A stretch of 64,000 bases of DNA from Clostridia bacterium (GTDB taxonomy: Bacteria > Bacillota > Clostridia > Lutisporales > Lutisporaceae). The position numbers and the translations under genes were made by a program. This document shows positions 43,886 through 52,167 of this stretch, in pieces. The DNA lies in contig DASPIR010000023.1 in NCBI GenBank assembly GCA_035628995.1, positions 186,001 to 250,000 on the forward strand, read 5' to 3'. The notes under the pieces are model-generated. The model had not been told where the DNA came from and ran no database searches. It was given only the letters and a program-made list of their open reading frames with translations. Within the stretch, counting starts at the first letter, position 1. Every line of letters starts with the position of its first letter.

Positions 43886-45310
43886 TTACTCTTTACCAGA
43901 TCTAATCCCATCGAACTTATTTCCTATTAGAACTAAAGTATCTCCGGCATTGATAACAGTTGAGCCTTTTGGTGTAATGACTTCACCTTTTCTTTTTATC
44001 ATAACTACTAATATCTCTTCAGGAATATTAGCCTCCATTATTGATTTGCCTGCCCAGGGATTACTTTTTCTGATAGGGCACTCAATTAGCTTTGTATGTG
44101 TTTCATCCTGATAATCACTAAAGGTTTTATAAACAGTTTCTTCTTTCTCTACTACATCCAGAAGCTTTGCTACCTTCGGAAGCATTGTTCCCTGTACAAG
44201 AACTGAAAGCAGTGCAATGAAGAAAACTGTGTTGAATATTTGGTTTGCAACTGAAATTTGATTTGTAAGTGCATAGGTTGCAAATACTATAGAAGCTGCA
44301 CCCCTAAGGCCGACCCAGGATACCAACAGCTGCTGCTTTAGCGGGGTTTTGAACCAGCTCAATATGCTAAATATTGCAACCGGACGTGCAACAAATATTA
44401 AGAATAATGCAATTATAATTGCACTTAAAGAAACCGCAGGAAGCTGTGAGGGAAAAACCAACAGTCCCAAGGTAAAAAACAAAATAATTTGCATAAGCCA
44501 AGACATTCCATCAAAGAAATGAACCAAGCTCTTTTTATGAAGGATTTTACTATTACCCATCACAATTCCAATTATGTAAACCGCTAGGAAACCGTTGCCA
44601 CCAAGCCATTCGTTCAAAGAGTATCCCAATAATATTATGCCGGTGACAAAGATAGGGTATAAGCCGTCTATTTCCAAACGGATATGTCTCATTACTAATA
44701 CTGCAAGCAATGCAAGTGAGAAGCCTATAAGAAATCCGAATAAAATTTGATTTGTGAGCAATTGTATAATTGACTGCTGACCATTATTTGATATTAAAGA
44801 TAGGATTACTATCGTAAGCATATAAGAAATTGGATCATTGCTGCCGCTTTCCATTTCCAGCATGGAAGCCATTCCGCCTTTGAGATTCAGTTTTTTTGAA
44901 CGTAAAATCGAAAATACTGATGCGGCATCAGTGGAGGATACAATAGCTCCAAGGAGCATACCCTCAAGAAGTGAGATTTTCAGAAGCCACCAAGAAAATA
45001 TTCCGACAAGGAATGCTGTTATCACAACTCCTACGGTTGATAGAAAGACTGATTGCAATACTACAGGCTTGGCAGTTTTCCAATTGAAACCGAACCCACC
45101 ATAAAACATAATAAAAGCAAGGCCTAGTGAGCACACATGCTGAGCCATCGTGTAATCATAAAAGTATATTCCTCCCGGACCATCAGAACCCAATAACATG
45201 CCTAGGCAAAGAAAAATAATCAATGTAGGTATTCCAAACTTATACAAAAGCTTACTGGAAAGTACACATATTACTAATATTGCCCCACTTAACAATAGAA
45301 TCTCATTCAT
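43886..45310 (-). CDS. Cation/proton antiporter (CvrA/NhaP2 type) with TrkA-C domain
   Basis: 474 residues. About twelve membrane helices of the CPA1 family, with 'SSTDAASVFSILRSKKLNLKGGMASMLEMESGSNDPISYML' containing the TD and ND ion-binding pairs, and 'WVGLRGAASIVFATYAL'. A C-terminal cytoplasmic TrkA_C-like domain (about 395-470, 'IPEEILVVMIKRKGEVITPKGSTVINAGDTLVLIG') suggests nucleotide or ligand gating as in K+/H+ antiporters. Monocistronic. Confidence 0.92.
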   Translation of the reverse strand: MNEILLLSGAILVICVLSSKLLYKFGIPTLIIFLCLGMLLGSDGPGGIYFYDYTMAQHVCSLGLAFIMFYGGFGFNWKTAKPVVLQSVFLSTVGVVITAFLVGIFSWWLLKISLLEGMLLGAIVSSTDAASVFSILRSKKLNLKGGMASMLEMESGSNDPISYMLTIVILSLISNNGQQSIIQLLTNQILFGFLIGFSLALLAVLVMRHIRLEIDGLYPIFVTGIILLGYSLNEWLGGNGFLAVYIIGIVMGNSKILHKKSLVHFFDGMSWLMQIILFFTLGLLVFPSQLPAVSLSAIIIALFLIFVARPVAIFSILSWFKTPLKQQLLVSWVGLRGAASIVFATYALTNQISVANQIFNTVFFIALLSVLVQGTMLPKVAKLLDVVEKEETVYKTFSDYQDETHTKLIECPIRKSNPWAGKSIMEANIPEEILVVMIKRKGEVITPKGSTVINAGDTLVLIGNKFDGIRSGKE

Positions 45311-45452
45311 TAAACATCCCCCTTCATCTAAACAAAATATATCTTATACTATAATAATAAAGTAAATAATTATAATAGTCTACCTTTCAATCGTATTTGT
45401 CTGTCCAACTTTTTACTGGCAGCTGCTAAAGACAGCCATTCTTATTGCAAAA

Positions 45453-45477
45453 AGAAGAGAGCTTTAAGCTCTCTTTC
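45453..45477 (-). terminator. Terminator of the efflux operon
   Basis: Minus strand AAGAGAGCTT-a-AAGCTCTCTT followed by CTTTTTG, directly after the TolC-like stop codon. Confidence 0.88.
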
Positions 45478-46628
45478 TAATCCAGACTGTACTGCGTCAT
45501 ATTCATATACTGTGTGTTCAGGTTTATAATTGTTGCATTAAGCTGGTTAACAAGCTTGTTAAGACTTGCAGCACTGCTTTCCAAAACCGCTTTTGTAATA
45601 AGTCCCATCTGGTACTTTATTCTATTTTGTTCAATTGTCAGCTTTGTATCCTCTATTTCTTTTTTCTGAGTTTCATAGCTTTCATAGAGATTGTTAATAC
45701 TGGTATATTGACTGTTTAAGGTAACGTCCAAATCCTTTTCCTTTTCGCTGAAGCTGTACTTTGCATCAGCAAAATCCCTTTTTGCCTTACTTAACATTTC
45801 ATCAAACTGCTCAACGATTGTTGATGTTCTATTGGGCAGTCTCTTATAGTAGTAATCATACTGTTCTTCTGTCAGCTGCAGCTTATATTCCGCTAAATCG
45901 TATTGTTCCTTCGCCGAGTAGTAGCTTGAATTGTTTTTCATATAATCTACTTTTATTTTGTTCAAGTCAAGACTTTTGATGTCAGGAACGTTGAGGGTCA
46001 TATCCAGCTTATCGTTGAATACATCAAGGTTTTTTCCAATATTCTTGCTAAGCTTGGACATGCTATTCTGCAATTCGGAGAAGGTTTTGTTGTACGCTGT
46101 TTGTGAGGATGTAACTGCAGATTCCACCTGGGATAAGGAATTCTTTGTAATAATACTTAGTCCATATTTTATCTTGGCTATTTCCAAGTCTTTTCTCTTA
46201 AGCTCCATTTCTGCTTCTGCATCCATTAGTGAATACTTAGCCTCAATCACACCATAGAAGGCTTCTGTCACATTGTAATCAGAGGCTCTTTTCAAATCGT
46301 TTCGTTCAAAAACAGCTCTACGGCTACTTGACGCAGCGCTCTCTATTGATACTTTGCGGGATACTGCCGCTGAAGCTCTATCAGCGAGGCTATTGTAGTT
46401 GGTATTGTCAGTCTTGGTGTTATTATCATATACCTCTTCATAACTCTCAGAAGCCTGCTGGATGTAGCTTTGCTGCAGGTTGAACTGCACATCGTTTTTC
46501 AGTGCCAGCGCTTTTGCCTCCTCAAGGGTCAATATTCCATCATCCTCAGCATCAGCAAAAGCAGCAATACTATTAAACAATAATACCACACACAATATGA
46601 CAGATATTATCAAACATAGTTTTTTCAT
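45477..46628 (-). CDS. TolC-family-like secreted coiled-coil protein
   Basis: 383 residues. A Sec signal peptide (about 1-26, ending 'SIAAFA') precedes a long alpha-helical protein with two similar halves: 'LTLEEAKALALKNDVQFNLQQSYIQQASESYEEV', then 'YGLSIITKNSLSQVESAV' and 'YQMGLITKAVLESSAA'. The 'YxxGLIT' motif is the repeat hallmark of outer-membrane efflux proteins. It is last of an adaptor-ATPase-permease-TolC operon. In a monoderm it may act as a wall-embedded duct or periplasm-like tether; in a diderm it would be an outer-membrane channel. Confidence 0.82.
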   Translation of the reverse strand: MKKLCLIISVILCVVLLFNSIAAFADAEDDGILTLEEAKALALKNDVQFNLQQSYIQQASESYEEVYDNNTKTDNTNYNSLADRASAAVSRKVSIESAASSSRRAVFERNDLKRASDYNVTEAFYGVIEAKYSLMDAEAEMELKRKDLEIAKIKYGLSIITKNSLSQVESAVTSSQTAYNKTFSELQNSMSKLSKNIGKNLDVFNDKLDMTLNVPDIKSLDLNKIKVDYMKNNSSYYSAKEQYDLAEYKLQLTEEQYDYYYKRLPNRTSTIVEQFDEMLSKAKRDFADAKYSFSEKEKDLDVTLNSQYTSINNLYESYETQKKEIEDTKLTIEQNRIKYQMGLITKAVLESSAASLNKLVNQLNATIINLNTQYMNMTQYSLD

Positions 46629-46639
46629 TTCTCTCCTCC

Positions 46640-47818
46640 TTATTCCGATCTTAAAGCTTCTATTGGATTCAAGCTCGCTGCCTTATATGCTGGGAACAGC
46701 CCGAAGACCACACCTACAACCAGTGAGATTCCAAAGGATATCATTATCCATGGTATTGAATATACTTCCGGTACAAGGTTGAACCCTCCAATAATAAAAC
46801 GTATTATTGATACGCCAATCAGCACACCCAAGATTCCTCCGATACCAGTCACAATGATTGCTTCAATGAGGAACTGAACAAGTATGTTCTTCTTCTTGGC
46901 CCCAATTGCCTTTCTGATGCCTATCTCCCTTGTTCTCTCTGTAACAGATACAAGCATGATATTCATTATTCCAATGCCGCCTACCACTAATGAAATAGCT
47001 GCTATACCTGCAAGTACAGCCGTCATGGTTCCGGTCATACTGTCAAGATTGGAAAGCATTTCTGCCTGATTGAAAACCCTGAAAGCATCTGCATTCTTGT
47101 ACGTTTTTGTAAGAAATTCATTCAATTTCGTCATTGCACTTTCAACTGTATCAGGACTTACTGCCTGAACGGCGAAATTTCTGATAGTACCTGAGCGGAA
47201 GAGTCTCTGTGCAACGCTAACCGGGATTATAACTGTGTCATCTGCCCCTTCATCCTGTCCATTATCTTTTTCTTCAAGAACTCCAACTACCGTAAACATT
47301 TGCCCATTGATTTTTATCTTTTGGTTTATAGGGTTTCCACCTTCAAAGATATCATTGACCACTGCTGTTCCGATTATCGCTACTTTTTGCAAATTATCAA
47401 GATCATTTTGGACTAAAAATCGCCCTTGCTGTGCTTTAATGCTCTTAATTATTTGATAGTCCGGACTTGTTCCCAGAACAGTTGTTTCTCTGTTATTAGT
47501 CTTGAACTTTACTGTAGCTGTGGAGTTGGACTGCGGGGCAACAGCAGCAATATCGGTACTGTTTTCTTCTGCGAATTCTTTTATTTGCTTATATGTAACG
47601 TTCCTGTTACTGTTTCTTCCCATTATATTAACCTGAATAAGATTTGTGCCCATGCTCTCTATGGTATCTGTTATGCTTTTTGTACTGCCCTGTGCAAAGC
47701 TTACTGCCGCTATAACTGAGGACACTCCTATTATTACTCCCAGCATGGTGAGGAAGGAACGCACCTTGTTGCTTCGGATGCTCTTTATAGCCATTTTATA
47801 TGCTTGCATAAAACCCAT
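46640..47818 (-). CDS. MacB-type ABC transporter permease
   Basis: 392 residues, MacB_PCD plus FtsX. The first membrane span ('KVRSFLTMLGVIIGVSSVIAAVSFAQG', about 17-43) is followed by an extracytoplasmic domain (45-260). Three terminal spans carry 'GGIGIMNIMLVSVTERTREIGIRKAIGAKKKNILVQFL' and end in 'FPAYKAASLNPIEALR', a very well-conserved MacB end. The ATPase is a separate gene ending one base before this start. It works with the adaptor and TolC-like protein of the operon. Confidence 0.94.
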   Translation of the reverse strand: MGFMQAYKMAIKSIRSNKVRSFLTMLGVIIGVSSVIAAVSFAQGSTKSITDTIESMGTNLIQVNIMGRNSNRNVTYKQIKEFAEENSTDIAAVAPQSNSTATVKFKTNNRETTVLGTSPDYQIIKSIKAQQGRFLVQNDLDNLQKVAIIGTAVVNDIFEGGNPINQKIKINGQMFTVVGVLEEKDNGQDEGADDTVIIPVSVAQRLFRSGTIRNFAVQAVSPDTVESAMTKLNEFLTKTYKNADAFRVFNQAEMLSNLDSMTGTMTAVLAGIAAISLVVGGIGIMNIMLVSVTERTREIGIRKAIGAKKKNILVQFLIEAIIVTGIGGILGVLIGVSIIRFIIGGFNLVPEVYSIPWIMISFGISLVVGVVFGLFPAYKAASLNPIEALRSE

Positions 47819-48496
47819 CTATCCCACCATCCTGTCCTCAATGATTTCTCCATCCTGTATTCTTATGACTCTTTCAGCCTGCATTGCAATTTCATTATCA
47901 TGTGTGATTAGTACTATGGTGTTGCCCTTTTGATGCAGATCCTTGAGCATTCGCATTATCTCCTTGCCGGATTTTGAATCCAGGTTTCCGGTAGGTTCAT
48001 CTGCCAATATCATTGGAGGATTGCCTACCAAAGCTCTGGCAATAGCAACACGCTGCTGCTGCCCGCCGGATAGCTCCGTCGGCTTATGCTGCGCTCTGTC
48101 CTCCAGATCAACCATCCTTAATGCTTCTACTGATTTGTCATATCGCTCCTTGGTATGCAAGCCCTGATAAATCAAGGGTAACTCAACATTTTCCACGGCT
48201 GTGAGTTTTTGCAGCAGATTGAACCCTTGGAATATGAAGCCTATCTTATGGTTTCTTATATCTGCAAGCTGTTCATCATTAAGTTTGCTTATCTCTACAC
48301 CGTCAAGATAGTATTCTCCTTTAGTAGGAACATCAAGACAGCCTATCATATTCATAAGTGTTGACTTTCCTGAGCCTGAAGGTCCAATTATTGATACAAA
48401 TTCATGTTGCTTTATGGTAAGGCTCACATCATTTAATGCCTTTACTTCTACATTACCAATTCGATAGATTTTACTCATATTGTTTATTTCTATCAT
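47819..48496 (-). CDS. ABC transporter ATPase (MacB type)
   Basis: 225 residues from ATG 48496 (GAGAGGAG). Walker A '[12 protein letters not shown]', Q-loop '[23 protein letters not shown]', signature '[15 protein letters not shown]', Walker B '[16 protein letters not shown]' and H-loop 'VLITHD'. A longer in-frame ORF extends upstream but overlaps the adaptor gene and has no RBS. Energises the MacB-like permease downstream. Confidence 0.95.
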   Translation of the reverse strand: MIEINNMSKIYRIGNVEVKALNDVSLTIKQHEFVSIIGPSGSGKSTLMNMIGCLDVPTKGEYYLDGVEISKLNDEQLADIRNHKIGFIFQGFNLLQKLTAVENVELPLIYQGLHTKERYDKSVEALRMVDLEDRAQHKPTELSGGQQQRVAIARALVGNPPMILADEPTGNLDSKSGKEIMRMLKDLHQKGNTIVLITHDNEIAMQAERVIRIQDGEIIEDRMVG

Positions 48497-48509
48497 GATG
48501 TACTCCTCT

Positions 48510-50240
48510 CTAATTACTCCTTCTGAAATTACTACCACCACCACCTGATGGAGGAGCACCCATAATAACCATTTCTTTTCCTCGTAATGCATTATTGCCG
48601 GAACCTGCGGCGGCGGTTACGACTACTGCATCTCCCTCGTTAATGCCGCTTAATATTTCTATATATTGCTCAGTGCTTATTCCTGTCTTAACTTCTTTCA
48701 TCTCTATTTTCTGCTCAACGCTTTGCTGTTTCTTTGTTTCTGTAGTTGCTTCAGCCTTTGAAGCGGTTGCTGTTTTACTTGGTAGACCTGCTCCGCTTAC
48801 GACTCTTACAAAGCTTTTGCCATTCCTTTTTTGTACCGCATCAACAGGTACATACAGCACATCTTTCTTTTCATTGACAACAATTTCAGCATTTGCGTTC
48901 ATGCTGCCCTTCAGTGCAGAGTTTTCTTCAATTTGTATAGTTACCGGATATGTAGAAACCCCGTTTTCTGAAGTTCCTTCTACTGCAATTTTTGTAACTG
49001 TCCCATTAAGTGGTTTATCATTTGTTTCAGTAAGAGCGTCAATAGTGACCTTTGCATTCTGTCCTGCCTGAATTTTTGCTATATCCAATTCATCTACATC
49101 AATGCTGAACTGCATTGTATCATAATTTGCTACACTTCCCAAGATATCACCCTGTTTAATACTGTTTCCTTGCTCAATATCATTTAAAGTAAAAGTGCCA
49201 TCGAAAGGTGCATAAATCTTATAGTCTAAAAGCTTTTCTTCTGCAGTCTGAAGCTGCGAATTCAAGTCCTCAAGCTTCAGGTCATTTGTCTGGATAGTGA
49301 GCTCCAAATCATCGTTATTAAGCTTGGCTAAGGTATCGCCCTTCTTAACATTTTGACCATTCTCTACGTTTAATGTGGATACAGTCCCTCCCGAAGCAGC
49401 TTTGATCGTCATACTCTTTATGAATCCAAGGGTGCTGCTTCCTTTACTCTGTATGGCAGTGCCGTATATATTGATTTCTACATTACCTACCATACCTTCG
49501 ATTAAAGAACTGGAATTGTCAATTATTACACCAACATTATACACTTCGGCTCCATCACTTGTTTTGTAGCTGGGTGAGCTAATGCTAGATATTTTCCCTT
49601 TTACTTTTTGCAGCTCTTCCTTGGTTGTATCGAAGGCGTTTACCATAACTTCCTGATCAACTGATAACTTATTTCTATATGTATTATTGAAAGAAACTAA
49701 AAGCTTCAGCTTCGACTTGTCGGTGATGGTCAATAGAGTACTATTGTTCGAAAGACTATCCCCCTCCTTGACTTGAAGGTCTAGAACCTCTCCATCTATT
49801 GGCGCGGTGACTGTGCTGGATGTCAAATCCTTCAGATTGTTATCCTTTGTAAGCTGCGCTTGCGCGATGCTGTTCCTGAGCTGTCTTATCTGCAGCTGTG
49901 TATCTTTGTCATCTATTTCAAAGATTAGATCACCGGCTTTGACCTTGTCTCCATCTTTAAAATATATCTTTGTGAGTGTTCCGCTTACATTCGAAGTCAA
50001 ATCATACTTGTTTGTTGAGCTTATTGGTCCTGAGCCAGATACGCTGACACTCAAGTCTCCTTTTCGGGCAATGGCTGTTGTCTGTTGTTTATTCGCTGTT
50101 TTTGCATTTTTGGAATTATAGTAATTAATGCCTATTGTTGCTGCTGCTGTGGCAATAAGAAGTAGGATAATTACAGAAATCAACTTTTTCTTGGTTATTT
50201 TACTCGCGAACTTACTGCCTAGACCTGTGTTCAAATTCAT
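48510..50240 (-). CDS. Efflux adaptor (HlyD/MacA family), double lipoyl form
   Basis: 576 residues. N-terminal anchor (about 20-40, 'LISVIILLLIATAAATIGI') and two lipoyl/barrel modules in tandem ('SGTLTKIYFKDGDKVKAGDLIFEID' near 90-115 and 'GGTVSTLNVENGQNVKKGDTLAKL' near 290-315). It is longer than usual MacA (about 370). The linker near 510-535 is low-complexity Ala/Thr/Lys. The C-terminus ends in a Gly run and 'SNFRRSN'. First gene of the adaptor-ATPase-permease-TolC operon. The predicted response-regulator box lies 81 bp upstream. Confidence 0.9.
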   Translation of the reverse strand: MNLNTGLGSKFASKITKKKLISVIILLLIATAAATIGINYYNSKNAKTANKQQTTAIARKGDLSVSVSGSGPISSTNKYDLTSNVSGTLTKIYFKDGDKVKAGDLIFEIDDKDTQLQIRQLRNSIAQAQLTKDNNLKDLTSSTVTAPIDGEVLDLQVKEGDSLSNNSTLLTITDKSKLKLLVSFNNTYRNKLSVDQEVMVNAFDTTKEELQKVKGKISSISSPSYKTSDGAEVYNVGVIIDNSSSLIEGMVGNVEINIYGTAIQSKGSSTLGFIKSMTIKAASGGTVSTLNVENGQNVKKGDTLAKLNNDDLELTIQTNDLKLEDLNSQLQTAEEKLLDYKIYAPFDGTFTLNDIEQGNSIKQGDILGSVANYDTMQFSIDVDELDIAKIQAGQNAKVTIDALTETNDKPLNGTVTKIAVEGTSENGVSTYPVTIQIEENSALKGSMNANAEIVVNEKKDVLYVPVDAVQKRNGKSFVRVVSGAGLPSKTATASKAEATTETKKQQSVEQKIEMKEVKTGISTEQYIEILSGINEGDAVVVTAAAGSGNNALRGKEMVIMGAPPSGGGGSNFRRSN

Positions 50241-50315
50241 TAATGCTACCTCCTTGATCTTTCCTGATACGATTATACCTTTTCGCTTTCTTTTATAATT
50301 CTACCTCTTTTCATC

Positions 50316-50346
50316 ATTATAAATCTCCGCAAAACTGTGGCAAAAT
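50316..50346 (-). promoter_or_regulatory. Predicted response-regulator box and -10 of the efflux operon
   Basis: On the minus strand, tandem TTTTGCCACAG TTTTGCGGAG (11-bp period) immediately precedes TATAAT (50316-50321). A 26-bp identical block recurs at 51151-51176. It takes the place of the -35, as expected for OmpR-family activators. Confidence 0.75.
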
Positions 50347-50358
50347 AAAAGAAATTTA

Positions 50359-50387
50359 AGAAGGAGCCCAAATTAAAGGCTCCTTCT
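50359..50387 (-). terminator. Terminator after the first repeat-motif secreted protein
   Basis: AGAAGGAGCC/GGCTCCTTCT with T-rich sequence on the minus-strand side. Confidence 0.82.
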
Positions 50388-50443
50388 ACATTATTTGAAA
50401 GGAAGCGTTATTATGTTAAGCTCCCTAAGTTTTATAATGTCTT

Positions 50444-51085
50444 TTATTGTTTAATCAACGAATTCATTGCAGACTTAATTGCTTTATTGATTGCATCTAT
50501 CTGAGTTTGGGTCAAAGTGCCTGAGGTTAACAATTCGCTTAGCGGATTCCTGCCAAATTTAATGTTATCAAATTTTCTGTCCCCGGGAGTAAAGCATTTC
50601 AATACAGCGTCAGATTGAGTCTGTGTGATTGTTCCGGCAGATACCAACTCTTTTAGAACGTCTTCTGCTGTCTTTTTAGTTTCTCTGATTGACTTCATTG
50701 CACTATTGACAGCATCAGCCTGTGCTTGGGTTATAGTACCTGCAGTCACAAGTGCATCCATAGGATTTCTAAGGAATACTTGACGCACTTCCTTTCCCTG
50801 CATTTTCCTTCCCTCACCAGGCGTATATGCTTTTGCCACGGCATCTGCCTGAGCTTGTGTAATAGTTCCTGCTGATACAAGACTATCTATTGCAGACTTA
50901 ATTGCAGTAGACATTTTTGAAATGTCAATTTTACGAAATTGTTCGTATTTAGCTATCTTAACTCCATTAGCTGCTTGCCCGATGTTCGGAAGCTCCGCTG
51001 CAAAAGCAGATGTTGCTCCTGCAACAGTAAGTACCCCCGCGAGTATAGCTCCTGTTAATTTCTTCTTACTAATCTTTTCAAACAT
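50444..51085 (-). CDS. Secreted protein with four 'SAGTITQAQAD' repeats
   Basis: 213 residues, family not named. A signal peptide (about 1-29, cleavage after 'ATSAFA') precedes four copies of a helix-turn-helix unit at about 68, 111, 146 and 189: 'LVSAGTITQAQADAV', 'LVTAGTITQAQADAV', 'LVSAGTITQTQSDAV', 'LLTSGTLTQTQIDAI'. Basic linkers join them. The same motif type, more diverged, makes up the protein at 53662. Its promoter holds an exact copy of the 26-bp box found before the efflux operon. It may be a wall-associated stress sensor or chaperone; that is inference. Confidence 0.8.
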   Translation of the reverse strand: MFEKISKKKLTGAILAGVLTVAGATSAFAAELPNIGQAANGVKIAKYEQFRKIDISKMSTAIKSAIDSLVSAGTITQAQADAVAKAYTPGEGRKMQGKEVRQVFLRNPMDALVTAGTITQAQADAVNSAMKSIRETKKTAEDVLKELVSAGTITQTQSDAVLKCFTPGDRKFDNIKFGRNPLSELLTSGTLTQTQIDAINKAIKSAMNSLIKQ

Positions 51086-51144
51086 AATTTACTCTCCTTT
51101 TGGTATGTATTTGTTAACTACATTCTTATTTTATCTTTGAAAGA

Positions 51145-51176
51145 ATGATAAAATCTCCGCAAAACTGTGGCAAAAT
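51145..51176 (-). promoter_or_regulatory. Predicted response-regulator box and -10 of the secreted-repeat gene
   Basis: Same 26-bp block as at 50321-50346, again directly abutting a -10-like TATCAT (51145-51150), 66 bp before the start codon. Confidence 0.75.
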
Positions 51177-51229
51177 TAAAGCAAGAATTTTTTTGAAATG
51201 TATTTCGACAGCTTTCGTGATAGAATTAT

Positions 51230-51340
51230 ATTGAACGCACGAAAGAACCTGTATTGGGCAAAGTGCGAATTCAATAATAACTAAGGAAACTTTTTGCGAA
51301 ATTTGAATGAATAATACAATGGATATTTCGCAAAACGTAT
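51230..51340 (+). repeat. 110-bp structured dispersed repeat, copy B
   Basis: Near-identical to copy A in both hairpins, including AAAGTGCGAATTCAATAAT and CTAAGGAAACTTTTTGCGAA. It ends 22 bp before the response-regulator start. Confidence 0.88.
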
Positions 51341-51361
51341 TGTTAAGAGGTGAATATATGC

Positions 51362-52051
51362 ATGGATAAAAAGCTGATATATATAGCAGATGATGAAGTA
51401 AATATATGCAATATTATAAAGTCCTTTCTTATAAATGAAGGTTATGATGTTGAGACATACAGCAATGGACAATCAATACTTGAAGCTTTTAATGCAAAGC
51501 CCGCTGACATGCTTGTTATAGATATAATGATGCCTGGAATGGATGGATACTCACTGTGTGCGCAGGTACGCCAAAAGAGCAGCGTGCCGATTATCATAGT
51601 GTCCGCTAAGGATACTGAAACTGATAAAATTGCAGGGCTTACATTGGGAAGCGACGACTATCTTACCAAGCCTTTCAGTCCAATGGAGCTGATTGCCAGG
51701 ATTAAAAGCATCTTCCGCAGAGTTGAACTGGATAAAGCACACGAAGGAAACAGCGAGGTTGTGAAAACCGCGGATATTACTATTAATTGCAATATAAAAA
51801 GAGCAGAGTTTAATGGAAGGGATATTGGACTTACAGGTATGGAGTTTTCCCTGTTGTATTACCTGTCAATAAATAAAAACAGGGCTATCAGCCGGACTGA
51901 ACTTCTGGATAAAGTGTGGGGCTTTGAAAATGAAGTAGAAACCCGGGCGACTGATGATATGATAAAAAGAATAAGAAAGAAGCTTTCCGATGCAGGTTCT
52001 GTACTTAAAATTGAGACTGTATGGGGCTTCGGCTTCAGATTATTAGATTGA
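51362..52051 (+). CDS. OmpR-family response regulator
   Basis: 229 residues. Receiver domain: acidic 'ADDE' (10-12), phospho-acceptor Asp54 in 'VIDIMMPGMDGYS', 'SAKD', and Lys in 'YLTKPFSP'. The winged-helix effector has 'LTGMEFSLLYYLSINKNRAISRTELLDKVWG' and 'IETVWGFGFRL'. Start ATG 51362 lies about 10 nt after AAGAGGTG; the GTG at 51350 is inside that box. The gene is bracketed by repeat copies B and C and pairs with the kinase gene downstream. It likely controls the two minus-strand units upstream. Confidence 0.93.
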   Translation: MDKKLIYIADDEVNICNIIKSFLINEGYDVETYSNGQSILEAFNAKPADMLVIDIMMPGMDGYSLCAQVRQKSSVPIIIVSAKDTETDKIAGLTLGSDDYLTKPFSPMELIARIKSIFRRVELDKAHEGNSEVVKTADITINCNIKRAEFNGRDIGLTGMEFSLLYYLSINKNRAISRTELLDKVWGFENEVETRATDDMIKRIRKKLSDAGSVLKIETVWGFGFRLLD

Positions 52052-52152
52052 ACGCGTAAAGAATGTGTAGTGGGCAAAGCGCGAATTCAATAAAAGCAAT
52101 GAAACATTTATGCGAATTTGATTGAAGAATAAAATGATATCCGCAAAATGTC
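52047..52152 (+). repeat. 110-bp structured dispersed repeat, copy C (diverged)
   Basis: Starts 5 bp before the end of the response-regulator gene, overlapping its stop codon, and fills the gap to the kinase. ATTGAACGCG pairs with GCGCGAATTCAAT, where one pair is G-C instead of the A-T of copies A and B. Confidence 0.75.
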
Positions 52153-52167
52153 TAGGAGAATGATATT

